This document shows, piece after piece, positions 55,884-64,000 of a stretch of DNA of 64,000 bases; the stretch's first letter is position 1; each line of letters opens with the position of its first letter. Source of the stretch: Marinobacter sp. HL-58 (GTDB taxonomy: Bacteria > Pseudomonadota > Gammaproteobacteria > Pseudomonadales > Oleiphilaceae); assembly GCF_001314605.1 (NCBI RefSeq), contig NZ_LIHP01000012.1, positions 180,080 through 244,079 of the forward strand. The letters are read 5' to 3'. The notes beneath the pieces were generated by a model that saw nothing but the letters and a program-made list of their open reading frames with translations, had not been told where the DNA came from and did not search any database. The position numbers and the translations under genes are program-made.

Positions 55884-57374
55884 TTACCGGGTGATGTGCT
55901 GATATTCGCCAGCATCGGCAGTCACGCTGCTGACCACCAGTATGGAGATCATAGACAGGATGAAGCCGGGAATGATTTCGTACACACCTGGACCACCCAT
56001 GAACTCTGCGTTCCAGCCCATAGAGATCCAGAACATGACGGTGGCCGCGCCGACGACCATACCGGCGATAGCACCAGCGCCGTTGGTGCGGGACCACATC
56101 AGGGACAGGATGATCAGCGGACCGAAGGCAGCACCGAAGCCGGCCCAGGCGTTACTGACCAGAGCAAGAACCTGCGAGTCCGGATCGGAGGCGATGACCG
56201 CAGCAACCAGCCCGACAATGACAACACAGATCCGGCCGACCCTTACGCATTCCTTGTCGTCCGCTTCCTTACGCAGGAACAGGCGATAGAAGTCCTCTGT
56301 CAGTGAAGACGAAGACACCAGCAGCTGACTGGAGATGGTGCTCATGACAGCCGCAAGAAGAGCCGCATAGAGGAAGCCGGTAATCAGCGGGTGGAACAGC
56401 ATGTCCGCCAGAATGATGAAGATGGTTTCAGGATCCTCTACATCCATACCGTTGCGTAATGCATAAGCCCGGCCAAACACGCCCAGAGAGACTGCACCGA
56501 TCAGTGAAATAAGCATCCATGACATGCCGATATTACGGGCAATTGGCACTTCTTTCAGGGTACGGATCGCCATGAAACGTACGATGATGTGCGGCTGGCC
56601 GAAGTAACCCAGGCCCCAGGTCACCGCAGAGAGCCAACCAATGAAGGTCAGTCCTTCCGTCCACGACAGTATGTTCGGATCTTCCTCATTCAGAGTCTGT
56701 GCCGCCTGGGCGAACCCGCCGCCGCCTTCGCCGAAGAGTACAACCGCCGGCATGATCACCAGCGCCAGCATCATGATGCAGCCCTGGACAAAGTCGGTCA
56801 TGCTTACGGCCAGGAAGCCACCAACAACCGTATAGGCAAGTACCACACCCAGGGTGATGACGATACCCGCACCATAGTCACTCATACCACCGAAGTTGAA
56901 GATTCCGGAGAACGCGCTTTCGAACAGCTTGCCGCCAGCTACCAGGCCGGATGCGGTGTAGACCGCGAAGAAGATAACGATAACGATCGCGGACACGGTA
57001 CGCAGGGAAAGCGCCTGAGTCGGGAACCGGTTTGCCAGGAAAGACGGGATGGTAATCGCGTTGCCATAATGAACAGTCTGTTCACGAAGCCGTGGCGCAA
57101 CCAGCGTCCAGTTGAAGAACGCACCCACAAGCAGGCCGATACCAATCCAGGCCGAACCAAGGCCCGATGCAAACAACGCCCCGGGCAAGCCCAGAAGCAA
57201 CCAGCCACTCATGTCTGAAGCACCGGCTGAAAGCGCCGCCACTTTTGGACTGAGGGCGCGTCCACCCAACATATAATCTTCGGATGAAGACGTAGCTCTG
57301 CGCATTGCATAAACGCCGATGGCGATCATGAGCGCAAAATAAAGAAACAGACTGATCCATACACCAATAGCCAT
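55884..57374 (-). CDS. putP: Sodium/proline symporter
   Basis: This 496-aa sodium:solute symporter has about 12-13 membrane segments. It starts VWISLFLYFALMIAIGVYAM and has the family segments LGGRALSPKVAALSAGASDM, SGWLLLGLPGALFASGL and YAALLAAVMSTISSQLLVSS. It imports proline with sodium. It lies 217 nt downstream of putA on the same strand, with a separate promoter likely in that gap. The pair gives proline import plus its oxidation to glutamate, useful for osmolyte turnover in a marine cell. Confidence 0.93.
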   Translation of the reverse strand: MAIGVWISLFLYFALMIAIGVYAMRRATSSSEDYMLGGRALSPKVAALSAGASDMSGWLLLGLPGALFASGLGSAWIGIGLLVGAFFNWTLVAPRLREQTVHYGNAITIPSFLANRFPTQALSLRTVSAIVIVIFFAVYTASGLVAGGKLFESAFSGIFNFGGMSDYGAGIVITLGVVLAYTVVGGFLAVSMTDFVQGCIMMLALVIMPAVVLFGEGGGGFAQAAQTLNEEDPNILSWTEGLTFIGWLSAVTWGLGYFGQPHIIVRFMAIRTLKEVPIARNIGMSWMLISLIGAVSLGVFGRAYALRNGMDVEDPETIFIILADMLFHPLITGFLYAALLAAVMSTISSQLLVSSSSLTEDFYRLFLRKEADDKECVRVGRICVVIVGLVAAVIASDPDSQVLALVSNAWAGFGAAFGPLIILSLMWSRTNGAGAIAGMVVGAATVMFWISMGWNAEFMGGPGVYEIIPGFILSMISILVVSSVTADAGEYQHITR

Positions 57375-57591
57375 GAAACTCCTCCAGTTCAGATAGGACG
57401 GACTCAGCTCCGACCGGTTGGCGCCTATACCCTGCAGATCAGGGTAAACGCACCCTTTGTTGTTTTAACTCCCTTTCTTACTCACCAATTACGACGTTAC
57501 TGCCTATAACGCCTGCCTCCACATCAAAAAACCGTGTTGCCTCCTTATTGTTTCGTTTTCCTTCCTGAGTGCTTTCAGAGCCCAGCGCTCC

Positions 57592-60500
57592 TCAGACCTT
57601 TTCAATACCAAGTGACAGCAGTGATGCATTTCCACCGACCGCTGTCGTATTAATGGTTCGTGTCCGCTCGGTGGCAAACCGCAAAAGATAATGGGGGCCC
57701 CCTGCTTTGGGGCCGGTACCCGACAAGCCCCGACCACCGAATGGCTGTACCCCGACAACCGCACCAATCTGGTTGCGATTCACATAAGTGTTGCCGACCT
57801 TCACCTGTCGTTCGATATAAGCAGCCGTGGATTCACTGCGGCTGTGGATACCGAGTGTCAGCCCGTATCCGGACGCATTAATTTCCTCAATCACATCATC
57901 CAGCTTCTCTGCAGTGTAGCGGACTACATGAAGAATCGGCCCGAAATGCTCGCTTTTAAGCTCATTTATGCCGGAAATGCCATAAGCTGACGGGGGAACG
58001 AAGTAGCCGGACTGACAGGAAGCCGGCAACGGTGTACTGGCGATAAATCTCGCCCCCCTGTTCAACTCGGCGAGGTGTGACTGCAGCGCCGAACGCGCCT
58101 CATCATCGATCACTGGCCCCACATCGGTGCTGTATAATGCCGGATTGCCGACGGAAAGTTCCTGCATGGCCCCTGCCAGAAGACTTTCCATCCGTTCCGC
58201 CACATCGTTCTGAATATAAAGCAAACGCAATGCCGAACAACGCTGTCCCGCACTGGCAAAGGCAGACTGGATCACATCCCTGACCACCTGTTCCGGTAAC
58301 GCACTGCTGTCCACGATCATGGCATTCTGCCCACCGGTTTCAGCAATAAGGGGCACGATGGCGCCCTGTCGCTGGGAAAGGGCACGGTTCAGGATGTGCG
58401 CTACCTGTGTAGAACCGGTGAAGGCGACGCCGGCAATCCTGGGGTCCGGGGTCAGTTTGCCGCCGATTGTTGCACCATCACCGGGTAAAAGTTGAATCAC
58501 ATCAGGCGGGAATCCGGCCTCGAGCATCAGCTCAACGGCACGGCCTGCCACCAGGCTTGTCTGCTCCGCTGGTTTGGCAATGACGGTATTACCGGCCACC
58601 AGCGCCGCCATGATCTGCCCGGTAAAGATAGCCAGCGGAAAATTCCAGGGGCTGATGCAGAGAAATACCCCACGCCCCTCCATATACAGTTCATTACTTT
58701 CGCCAGTGGGCCCGGGCAACGCCATGGCGTCCCGGAACCTGGCCCTGCCCTGGATCGCGTAGTAACGGCAGAAGTCCACCGCTTCGCGGACCTCATCTAT
58801 GCCATCCTGCATGGTTTTGCCTGCTTCACGGCAGCAAATCGCCATAAGCTCTTCCATGTTGGCTTCAAGCAGATCCCCGTATTTTTCCAAGCACCTCGCC
58901 CGGTCTTCCACCGGGTGCTCCCGCCATGCCGGGAAACCCGCTACCGCCACCTCCAGGGCTTCGGATGCCTGCTCTTCACTGCTCCAGTACACGTGCCCCA
59001 CCGGTTGGGTGATGTCGTAGGGCGCGGTCACTTCCACGGGGCTGCCCTGGCGTCGTTTTTCACCACCAATGACCGGCGCCGCCTCCCAGTTATGCTCCCA
59101 CCAGCGGGACAGATGGTTCAGCAAAGGATCAAGATGGGCGGCCACATGGATATTGATGCCCCTGGAATTGCGACGCTCGTCACCATAGATATGGGTCGGT
59201 GCCGGGATTCGGTCGTTGGGCAGCGAATCGTATTTCTGGAGTTGATGGACCGGATTCTGGACCAGGTCATCAACCGGGGTCTCCGCATCCACCAGACGAT
59301 GGACAAACGATGAGTTGGCACCATTCTCCAGCAGGCGACGAACCAGATACGGCAACAGATCCTTATGGGCACCCACGGGAGCGTAGATACGCACCGGTAT
59401 GTCGTTCTCCCTGAGAATGCTGTTGTAGAGCGCATCGCCCATGCCGTGCAGACGCTGGAACTCGATCCTGCGTCGCTTGTTCTTTGCCATGGCCAATACC
59501 GAAGCCACAGTGTGTGCATTGTGGCTGGCCAGCTGTGGATACAACGCGCCGTCGGTATATCCGCTGAGCAGGAATCGCAGGCACGCCAGGTAGGACGTAT
59601 CCGTGGCTTCCTTACGGGTAAAAACGGGATAGCTGTCGAGCCCCAGCTGCTGGCAGATCTTGATTTCGGTATCCCAGTAAGCGCCTTTGACCAGCCGGAC
59701 CGGAATCTCGTCGCCCTGCTCCTTTGCCAGCTTGGTAAGCCAGCACAAAACCGGCAGGGCCCGTTTGGAGTAGGCCTGGATAACCAGCCCGAATCCGCCC
59801 CACCCCCGGACGACCGGCGAGGTAAACAGCTTCTCGAACAACCTCAGGGAGATCTCCAGTCGATCCATTTCCTCCGCATCGATCGTTATCGATACCTGCT
59901 TCTCGCGGGCAAAGGCCAGAAGATCGGTCAGAGTGTCGCCAAGTTCCCGCAAAACACGTTCTTCCTGGGACATTTCGTACCGGGGATGCAACGCAGAGAG
60001 CTTGATGGAAATGGAAGGCGCCGGAGCCTGTTTGCCGGCATAGGTATCGTTTCCGACGGATTCAATGGCATCCATGTAATCCTTCAGATAGCGGGCGGCA
60101 TCGTCGCTGGTCATTGCCGCTTCGCCCAGCATATCGAAGGAATAGGTGTAACCAAGGTCCCGGGATTCGCGGGCATTCTTCAGGGCTTCATCGATGTCCC
60201 GGCCGAGAACGAACTGCTTGCCCATAATCGCCATGGCCTGGTACATGGCACTGCGAATTACCGGTTCGCCACTGCGCTTGACCAGGCGTCGCCAGATGCT
60301 GGAGGGCGAGCCATCCAGGCGCTTGTCCATTTTCACCACTCGCCCGGTCAGAAGCAGCCCCCAGGTAGAGGCGTTGACCAGCGTTGATTCGCTTCGGCCA
60401 ACGTGCTTTTTCCAGTCGGCGTCGGATAATTTATCCTGGATCAGGGCATCGGCGGTGTACTTGTCAGGGATACGCATCAGTGCCTCAGCCAGACACATCA

Positions 60501-60771
60501 GCAGAATACCTTCCTGGGTATCCAGGCTGTATTCCTGAAGCAAAGCATCGATCATGTGGACGGAATCGTCCTGTTCCCTGACCTTTCTGATCAGGCTGGT
60601 GGCCATCTCCGTGACTGCCCGGTGTTCTGCGGCGTCACTCTGGGCCAGGGGAATCAGCTCGTTGAGATAACGTGTTTCATCGACGGCGTAGTTGGCGATA
60701 ATGCCCTGCCAGAAAAAGGATCTTGGCTGTTCCTGAAATGCAGGCTCCAGTACCTTGCTTGCATTGAACAT
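57592..60771 (-). CDS. putA: Bifunctional proline dehydrogenase / P5C dehydrogenase PutA
   Basis: This 1059-aa enzyme oxidises proline to glutamate in two steps with a channelled intermediate. The ProDH barrel has LVKGAYWDTEIKICQQLG, ATDTSYLACLRFLL and FQRLHGMGDALYNSIL. The aldehyde dehydrogenase part has ISPWNFPLAIFTGQIMAAL, AETGGQNAMIVDSSA and the catalytic cysteine in ASAGQRCSALRLLY at about residue 845. I took the ATG at 60771 (MFNASKVLEPAFQ) with GAGG upstream; a longer frame to 60852 adds 27 unlike residues. There is no N-terminal ribbon-helix-helix DNA-binding domain, unlike E. coli PutA, so it cannot be its own repressor. The adjacent AraC gene probably regulates it. Confidence 0.95.
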   Translation of the reverse strand: MFNASKVLEPAFQEQPRSFFWQGIIANYAVDETRYLNELIPLAQSDAAEHRAVTEMATSLIRKVREQDDSVHMIDALLQEYSLDTQEGILLMCLAEALMRIPDKYTADALIQDKLSDADWKKHVGRSESTLVNASTWGLLLTGRVVKMDKRLDGSPSSIWRRLVKRSGEPVIRSAMYQAMAIMGKQFVLGRDIDEALKNARESRDLGYTYSFDMLGEAAMTSDDAARYLKDYMDAIESVGNDTYAGKQAPAPSISIKLSALHPRYEMSQEERVLRELGDTLTDLLAFAREKQVSITIDAEEMDRLEISLRLFEKLFTSPVVRGWGGFGLVIQAYSKRALPVLCWLTKLAKEQGDEIPVRLVKGAYWDTEIKICQQLGLDSYPVFTRKEATDTSYLACLRFLLSGYTDGALYPQLASHNAHTVASVLAMAKNKRRRIEFQRLHGMGDALYNSILRENDIPVRIYAPVGAHKDLLPYLVRRLLENGANSSFVHRLVDAETPVDDLVQNPVHQLQKYDSLPNDRIPAPTHIYGDERRNSRGINIHVAAHLDPLLNHLSRWWEHNWEAAPVIGGEKRRQGSPVEVTAPYDITQPVGHVYWSSEEQASEALEVAVAGFPAWREHPVEDRARCLEKYGDLLEANMEELMAICCREAGKTMQDGIDEVREAVDFCRYYAIQGRARFRDAMALPGPTGESNELYMEGRGVFLCISPWNFPLAIFTGQIMAALVAGNTVIAKPAEQTSLVAGRAVELMLEAGFPPDVIQLLPGDGATIGGKLTPDPRIAGVAFTGSTQVAHILNRALSQRQGAIVPLIAETGGQNAMIVDSSALPEQVVRDVIQSAFASAGQRCSALRLLYIQNDVAERMESLLAGAMQELSVGNPALYSTDVGPVIDDEARSALQSHLAELNRGARFIASTPLPASCQSGYFVPPSAYGISGINELKSEHFGPILHVVRYTAEKLDDVIEEINASGYGLTLGIHSRSESTAAYIERQVKVGNTYVNRNQIGAVVGVQPFGGRGLSGTGPKAGGPHYLLRFATERTRTINTTAVGGNASLLSLGIEKV

Positions 60772-60911
60772 GTTAGCGCCTCGTCGATGACACCGGCTGT
60801 GACCGCCGAATGCAGGAATCTTTGTTCTTTTTGGGTCAGACAACACGCTCAAATCCGTCCGGCGCCCTGATGATGACCAGCTACCCCCATAAGTTAGTAT
60901 TACTACGGATC

Positions 60912-60950
60912 ATAAACTTACAAAATCCTACGATTATTTTGTAAATTTAT
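60912..60950. promoter_or_regulatory. 15-bp inverted repeat upstream of putA
   Basis: ATAAACTTACAAAAT (60912-60926) and ATTTTGTAAATTTAT (60936-60950) are inverted copies with one mismatch and a 9-nt spacer. They lie 141-179 nt upstream of the putA ATG and just after the AraC-type gene. The arms have no GC stem, so a terminator is unlikely; an operator for the regulator is the best reading. Confidence 0.5.
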
Positions 60951-60975
60951 CCGGAATTAGGATTTTTTTAGCAAG

Positions 60976-61755
60976 TCAGGCAACTTTGCCGCTGGTTCGC
61001 AGCCGGGAGGGGGTCGTGCCCTTATGCTTCCTGAGGGCATTGGTGAGGGCACTCTGGGAGGAGAAACCGGTTCGGTAACTGACTTCCGATACCGACAGAG
61101 GCGTCATGGTGAGTAACTGCACGGCCTGTTCGAGGCGGGTCTGCAGAAGGAACTGATGCGGAGTGACACCGACCACTTCCCGGAACATTTCGTGAAAACG
61201 ACTGACACTGAGGCAGGCCACACCGGCAAGGTCGTTGACGGTGATCTTGCGCTGGATGTTTTCCATGATATAGCGGCGAATGGTATCCGGGCTGATGGCG
61301 TGCCGGTTCTGATGCACATCCCGGCCATCATTCAGGCGCTCTGCCATGCAGTGCAGGATGCTCGCACCCATGTGGCGCTTCATACCTTCGTTATCCGGTG
61401 ATCGGTCAAACTCTCCCGCCACGAACTGCACCAGGCCCTGCAACTTGCTATCCAGCACCAGTGTACGCGGCTTCTCGAACAGCGGGGCCAGTGTTTCGTA
61501 TTCACCGTGGGCCGGGCTGTTAAGAGCGGGCATGTAGGGATCAAGGTTGATCACCAGAACATGATTCTGGAGGTCACCGCAGTAATCATGCCTGGCTTCG
61601 GTTGGCACCAGGCACGCTCGCCAGGTATCCAGGTGGGAGCCGGTACCGTCGACGTTCAGGTCTGCCTCTCCGCGAACCCCTACCACGATCTGGTGATGCT
61701 CGTGGCGATGGTGATGGGAAGCCGTTGGAAGCTTGAGCAAACGTGCGTTCAACAT
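60976..61755 (-). CDS. AraC-family regulator, probable proline-catabolism activator
   Basis: This 259-aa regulator has an N-terminal cupin-like sensor (SHHHRHEHHQIVVGVRGEAD) and a C-terminal double helix-turn-helix (KITVNDLAGVACLSVSRFHE, SVSEVSYRTGFSSQSALTNA, FRKHKGTTPSRLR-like end). It lies directly upstream of putA on the same strand. In Pseudomonas aeruginosa an AraC-family protein (PruR) activates putAP in response to proline, and this gene fits that role. The ligand is inferred from position only. Confidence 0.82.
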   Translation of the reverse strand: MLNARLLKLPTASHHHRHEHHQIVVGVRGEADLNVDGTGSHLDTWRACLVPTEARHDYCGDLQNHVLVINLDPYMPALNSPAHGEYETLAPLFEKPRTLVLDSKLQGLVQFVAGEFDRSPDNEGMKRHMGASILHCMAERLNDGRDVHQNRHAISPDTIRRYIMENIQRKITVNDLAGVACLSVSRFHEMFREVVGVTPHQFLLQTRLEQAVQLLTMTPLSVSEVSYRTGFSSQSALTNALRKHKGTTPSRLRTSGKVA

Positions 61756-61822
61756 ACCGGCGATCCGGAGATTTACTGAGAATGTTACTCAATTAAAGCA
61801 GAACACCGCGCAATTTGCACGA

Positions 61823-62455
61823 TCAGGCCCGATCGACCAGCCCTCGTACCAGCTCTGTCACGTCCCGGCTTACCACCTCCATAGTCTGCGCTGCATCCAC
61901 TATGTGGTAGCGGGCAGGATCCGCTTCAGCACGGCGAAGGTAGGTCTGGCGTATGCGCTCAAAGAACGCCACGGCCTCCTGCTCAAAGCGATCAAGCTCG
62001 CCCCGGTGGCGGGCACGGGTCATGCCGGTTTCCACCGGTGCATCCAGCAAAATGACATGGTCCGGGCGAAAGCACCCCTGAACCAGGTTCTCCAGCTGGG
62101 CAATGCTCTCGGCTGGCATGCCCCGCCCTCCTCCCTGGTAGGCGAACGTGGCATCGGTAAAGCGGTCACACAATACCCAGCGCCCTTCTTCGAGTTCCGG
62201 CAGTATACGGGTATGCAGATGCTGGGCACGGGCAGCGAACATCAGCAGCAGCTCGGTCATGTCATTGACCGGCTCGTCACGGGGAGCCAGCAACAACTCG
62301 CGAATGGACTCCGCCATGGGCGTTCCGCCGGGTTCCCGGGTGACAATATAGTCGACACCCAGTGCTTTCAGGGTACCTGCCGCATTCGCCAGCTGAGTCG
62401 ATTTACCCACGCCCTCAGTGCCCTCAAAGGTAATAAAGCGCCCTCGACTGGTCAT
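61823..62455 (-). CDS. tmk: Thymidylate kinase
   Basis: This 210-aa kinase phosphorylates dTMP to dTDP. It has the P-loop FITFEGTEGVGKSTQLAN, the DRX-type motif LCDRFTDATFAYQGGGRGM and VTREPGGTPMAESIRELLL. The start overlaps the mltG stop by 4 nt (ATGA). In many gammaproteobacteria holB follows tmk; here the next gene is the putA regulator. Confidence 0.96.
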   Translation of the reverse strand: MTSRGRFITFEGTEGVGKSTQLANAAGTLKALGVDYIVTREPGGTPMAESIRELLLAPRDEPVNDMTELLLMFAARAQHLHTRILPELEEGRWVLCDRFTDATFAYQGGGRGMPAESIAQLENLVQGCFRPDHVILLDAPVETGMTRARHRGELDRFEQEAVAFFERIRQTYLRRAEADPARYHIVDAAQTMEVVSRDVTELVRGLVDRA

Positions 62456-63519
62456 TGCTCACTGTCCTCGGTATCCGGAACAGGAACCGGAGCGGGCGAA
62501 GAACGATAGTCAGAGCGGCGGTTCAGCTGAAATTCCCGCACGGCCTTCTGATGTTCCTGCAAGGTGCGGGAAAACTTGTGGGTACCGTCACCGCGAGCAA
62601 CAAAATACAGGGCATCCCCGTCCGCGGGATTCAGTGCCGCATGAATCGCTTCTTTTCCCGGCAATGCGATGGGTGTTGGTGGCAGTCCGTCAATCCGGTA
62701 GGTGTTGTAGTCTGTTCGTGTCTGCAGATCCCGGCGGGTGATCCTTCCCTGGTAGCTGTCACCCATACCATAAATCACTGTGGGGTCCGTCTGCAGGCGC
62801 ATTCCTTTCTCCAGCCGGCGAACAAAAACACCCGCCACCTCCTGACGTTCATGGACCGCGCCGGTTTCACGCTCCACGATGGAGGCCATGATCAGCGCTT
62901 CGTAAGGTGAATCGTACGGCAGGTTTTCCGCCCGGGATTCCCACTCATCTGCCAGCACCTCTTCCATGCGCCCGAAGGCGCGGCGTAACAGGTCCAGGTC
63001 AGACTCATCACTGGTAAACCGATAGGTATCCGGGAAAAAACGGCCCTCGGGATGTTCGCCCTCGGCGCCCACGGCCTCCATGATCTCCTCGTCGGTCCAC
63101 TCCGTGGTTACCTGCTCCAGGCGCTCGCTGGCCGCCAGCGCCTGACGCATATCCCGGAAGGTCCAACCCTCAATGAACTGGATCTGCCAGTGCTTGGTCG
63201 CTCCGGCCACCATCATGGAAATCATGTCGAGGGTGCTCATTCCCGGCGTAAACTCATATTCTCCGGCCTTGAGGCGAGTCTGTTCCGGGAAAAGCCTGCC
63301 ATGGACCCTGAGCCACAGACTGTCACCGGCGAGGCCATCAGCCTCGAGCTTGCGGGCCACTTGCCCGTAGCCACTTCCGGAAGCAACACTGAAAAGCACC
63401 GGCTCATCCAGTGCTACCGGTTGCTCAAGGGTCTGGAGCCCCTGCCATACCCAGAGAGCACCCCCGGCGACGGCCAGAATGATCAAACAAAACAGACTGA
63501 TTAATAACTTCTTGAACAA
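62452..63519 (-). CDS. mltG: Endolytic murein transglycosylase MltG
   Basis: This 355-aa inner-membrane protein cleaves nascent peptidoglycan strands and ends their elongation. It has one N-terminal membrane helix (LLISLFCLIILAVAGGALWV), a LysM-like region and the YceG catalytic segment ASIVERETGAVHERQEVAGV with the catalytic glutamate. LQTDPTVIYGMG and TYRIDGLPPTPIALPGKEAI follow. It is 5 nt downstream of pabC and overlaps tmk. Confidence 0.95.
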   Translation of the reverse strand: MFKKLLISLFCLIILAVAGGALWVWQGLQTLEQPVALDEPVLFSVASGSGYGQVARKLEADGLAGDSLWLRVHGRLFPEQTRLKAGEYEFTPGMSTLDMISMMVAGATKHWQIQFIEGWTFRDMRQALAASERLEQVTTEWTDEEIMEAVGAEGEHPEGRFFPDTYRFTSDESDLDLLRRAFGRMEEVLADEWESRAENLPYDSPYEALIMASIVERETGAVHERQEVAGVFVRRLEKGMRLQTDPTVIYGMGDSYQGRITRRDLQTRTDYNTYRIDGLPPTPIALPGKEAIHAALNPADGDALYFVARGDGTHKFSRTLQEHQKAVREFQLNRRSDYRSSPAPVPVPDTEDSEQ

Positions 63520-63524
63520 GCGTT

Positions 63525-64000
63525 TTATTCCAAAGTTTTCAGAGGGTCACAGATTGTCTCAATACCACCCTCCACTGGCAAATCAACACCGCCCAGTTTG
63601 CGAACCGGAACAATACCCACGACACTGTTGGCCAGATACAGGCCCCGGAAATTTTCCGACGAGAGCATGGCGGGAGGCAGGTTTTCCTCATGGACACAGT
63701 AGCCGGCACTGCCAAGGCATTCCATCAGGTATCGCCGCATCACACCGGCCACCGCAAGACATTCGACAGGAGGCGTAAACCACTCGTTCCCGAGCCTGAT
63801 GAACAGGTTCGTCCGTGTGCCCTCAACCAGGTTACCGGCGGTGTCGCTCATGATCAGCTCGAACTCGCGGCCGGTAAACTCGCGGCTCGCCATCACCTGT
63901 TCCAGCCGGTTGAGGGTTTTCATACCGGCCAGTTGCGGATTTACGGTCAGGGGAAAACGGGAAAGCTCTGCCACCACACCGGCGCTGTCCGGAATCGGCG
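63525..64000 (-). CDS. pabC: Aminodeoxychorismate lyase, 3' part only
   Basis: About 158 C-terminal codons are visible; the frame is open to the right edge. This PLP enzyme of fold type IV converts 4-amino-4-deoxychorismate to p-aminobenzoate for folate synthesis. NPQLAGMKTLNRLEQVMA carries the region of the PLP lysine and substrate contacts, and LIMSDTAGNLVEGTRTNLFI is the family signature. The order pabC-mltG-tmk is standard. Confidence 0.93.
   Translation of the reverse strand, partial: PIPDSAGVVAELSRFPLTVNPQLAGMKTLNRLEQVMASREFTGREFELIMSDTAGNLVEGTRTNLFIRLGNEWFTPPVECLAVAGVMRRYLMECLGSAGYCVHEENLPPAMLSSENFRGLYLANSVVGIVPVRKLGGVDLPVEGGIETICDPLKTLE

Noticed and set aside
60898..60906. HexR-like half-site CGTAGTAA near putA
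   Set aside because: It is a single half-site in AT-rich sequence without a partner and near a gene outside the sugar pathway.

Overview
The window reads as a stretch of gammaproteobacterial chromosome, most likely Marinobacter or a close relative. This is inferred from gene order and protein character: tRNA cluster-tig-clpP-clpX-lon-hupB-ppiD as in pseudomonads, a rhizobial-type glycerol ABC transporter, a complete Entner-Doudoroff set with HexR, the fpr/finR pair, and PutA/PutP. No database search was possible. I see no prophage, insertion sequence, CRISPR array or rRNA. Almost everything is housekeeping or central carbon metabolism. The unusual material lies in regulatory regions and in structured repeats between genes.

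Region 1 (1-10.1 kb) is a glycerol regulon: the start of glpS (cut by the window edge), a sigma-54 enhancer-binding regulator, glpK, glpR, glpD, a porin, and an isolated GlpV-like periplasmic binding protein. No glpF lies beside glpK, so uptake is probably by the ABC system. A sigma-54-like promoter precedes glpS, and a GlpR-like operator precedes glpV.

Region 2 (10.1-26.7 kb) holds a uracil-DNA glycosylase-family gene, a nitroreductase, and glucose/maltodextrin catabolism. Genes are edd-glk divergent from gap and pyk, then zwf-pgl-eda divergent from hexR, then a maltoporin and a lipoprotein pullulanase. HexR-like sites lie in both divergent promoter regions. Together these genes take maltodextrin or glucose to pyruvate through the Entner-Doudoroff route.

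Region 3 (26.7-43.5 kb) is protein quality control (ppiD, hupB, lon, clpX, clpP, tig), a four-tRNA operon (Pro, Arg, His, Leu) with a clear promoter, then folD, glcB, cysS, glnS and ppiB.

Region 4 (43.5-64 kb) has lpxH, an unknown lipoprotein, an LtaS-like phosphoglycerol transferase paired with a membrane-anchored glycerophosphodiesterase, an unknown membrane protein, fpr/finR, miaE, acnB, the proline module putP-putA with an AraC-type regulator, and tmk-mltG-pabC (pabC is cut by the right edge).

The most interesting signal is a set of intergenic structured repeats. Elements A (17143-17250), B (17419-17518) and C (41031-41142) share an inner sequence of 52-56 nt that can fold into two small hairpins with conserved TCCC/TCCA loops. 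They are enclosed by outer arms of 22-30 bp that are unrelated between copies yet almost perfectly self-complementary within each copy. A second family (D and E, about 55.45-55.80 kb) is an inverted pair with an identical 35-nt core. REP-type pairs with GTAG heads sit at 17286-17370 (between A and B) and at 37091-37187. The covarying arms suggest selection on folded nucleic acid or an arm-copying process rather than simple duplication.
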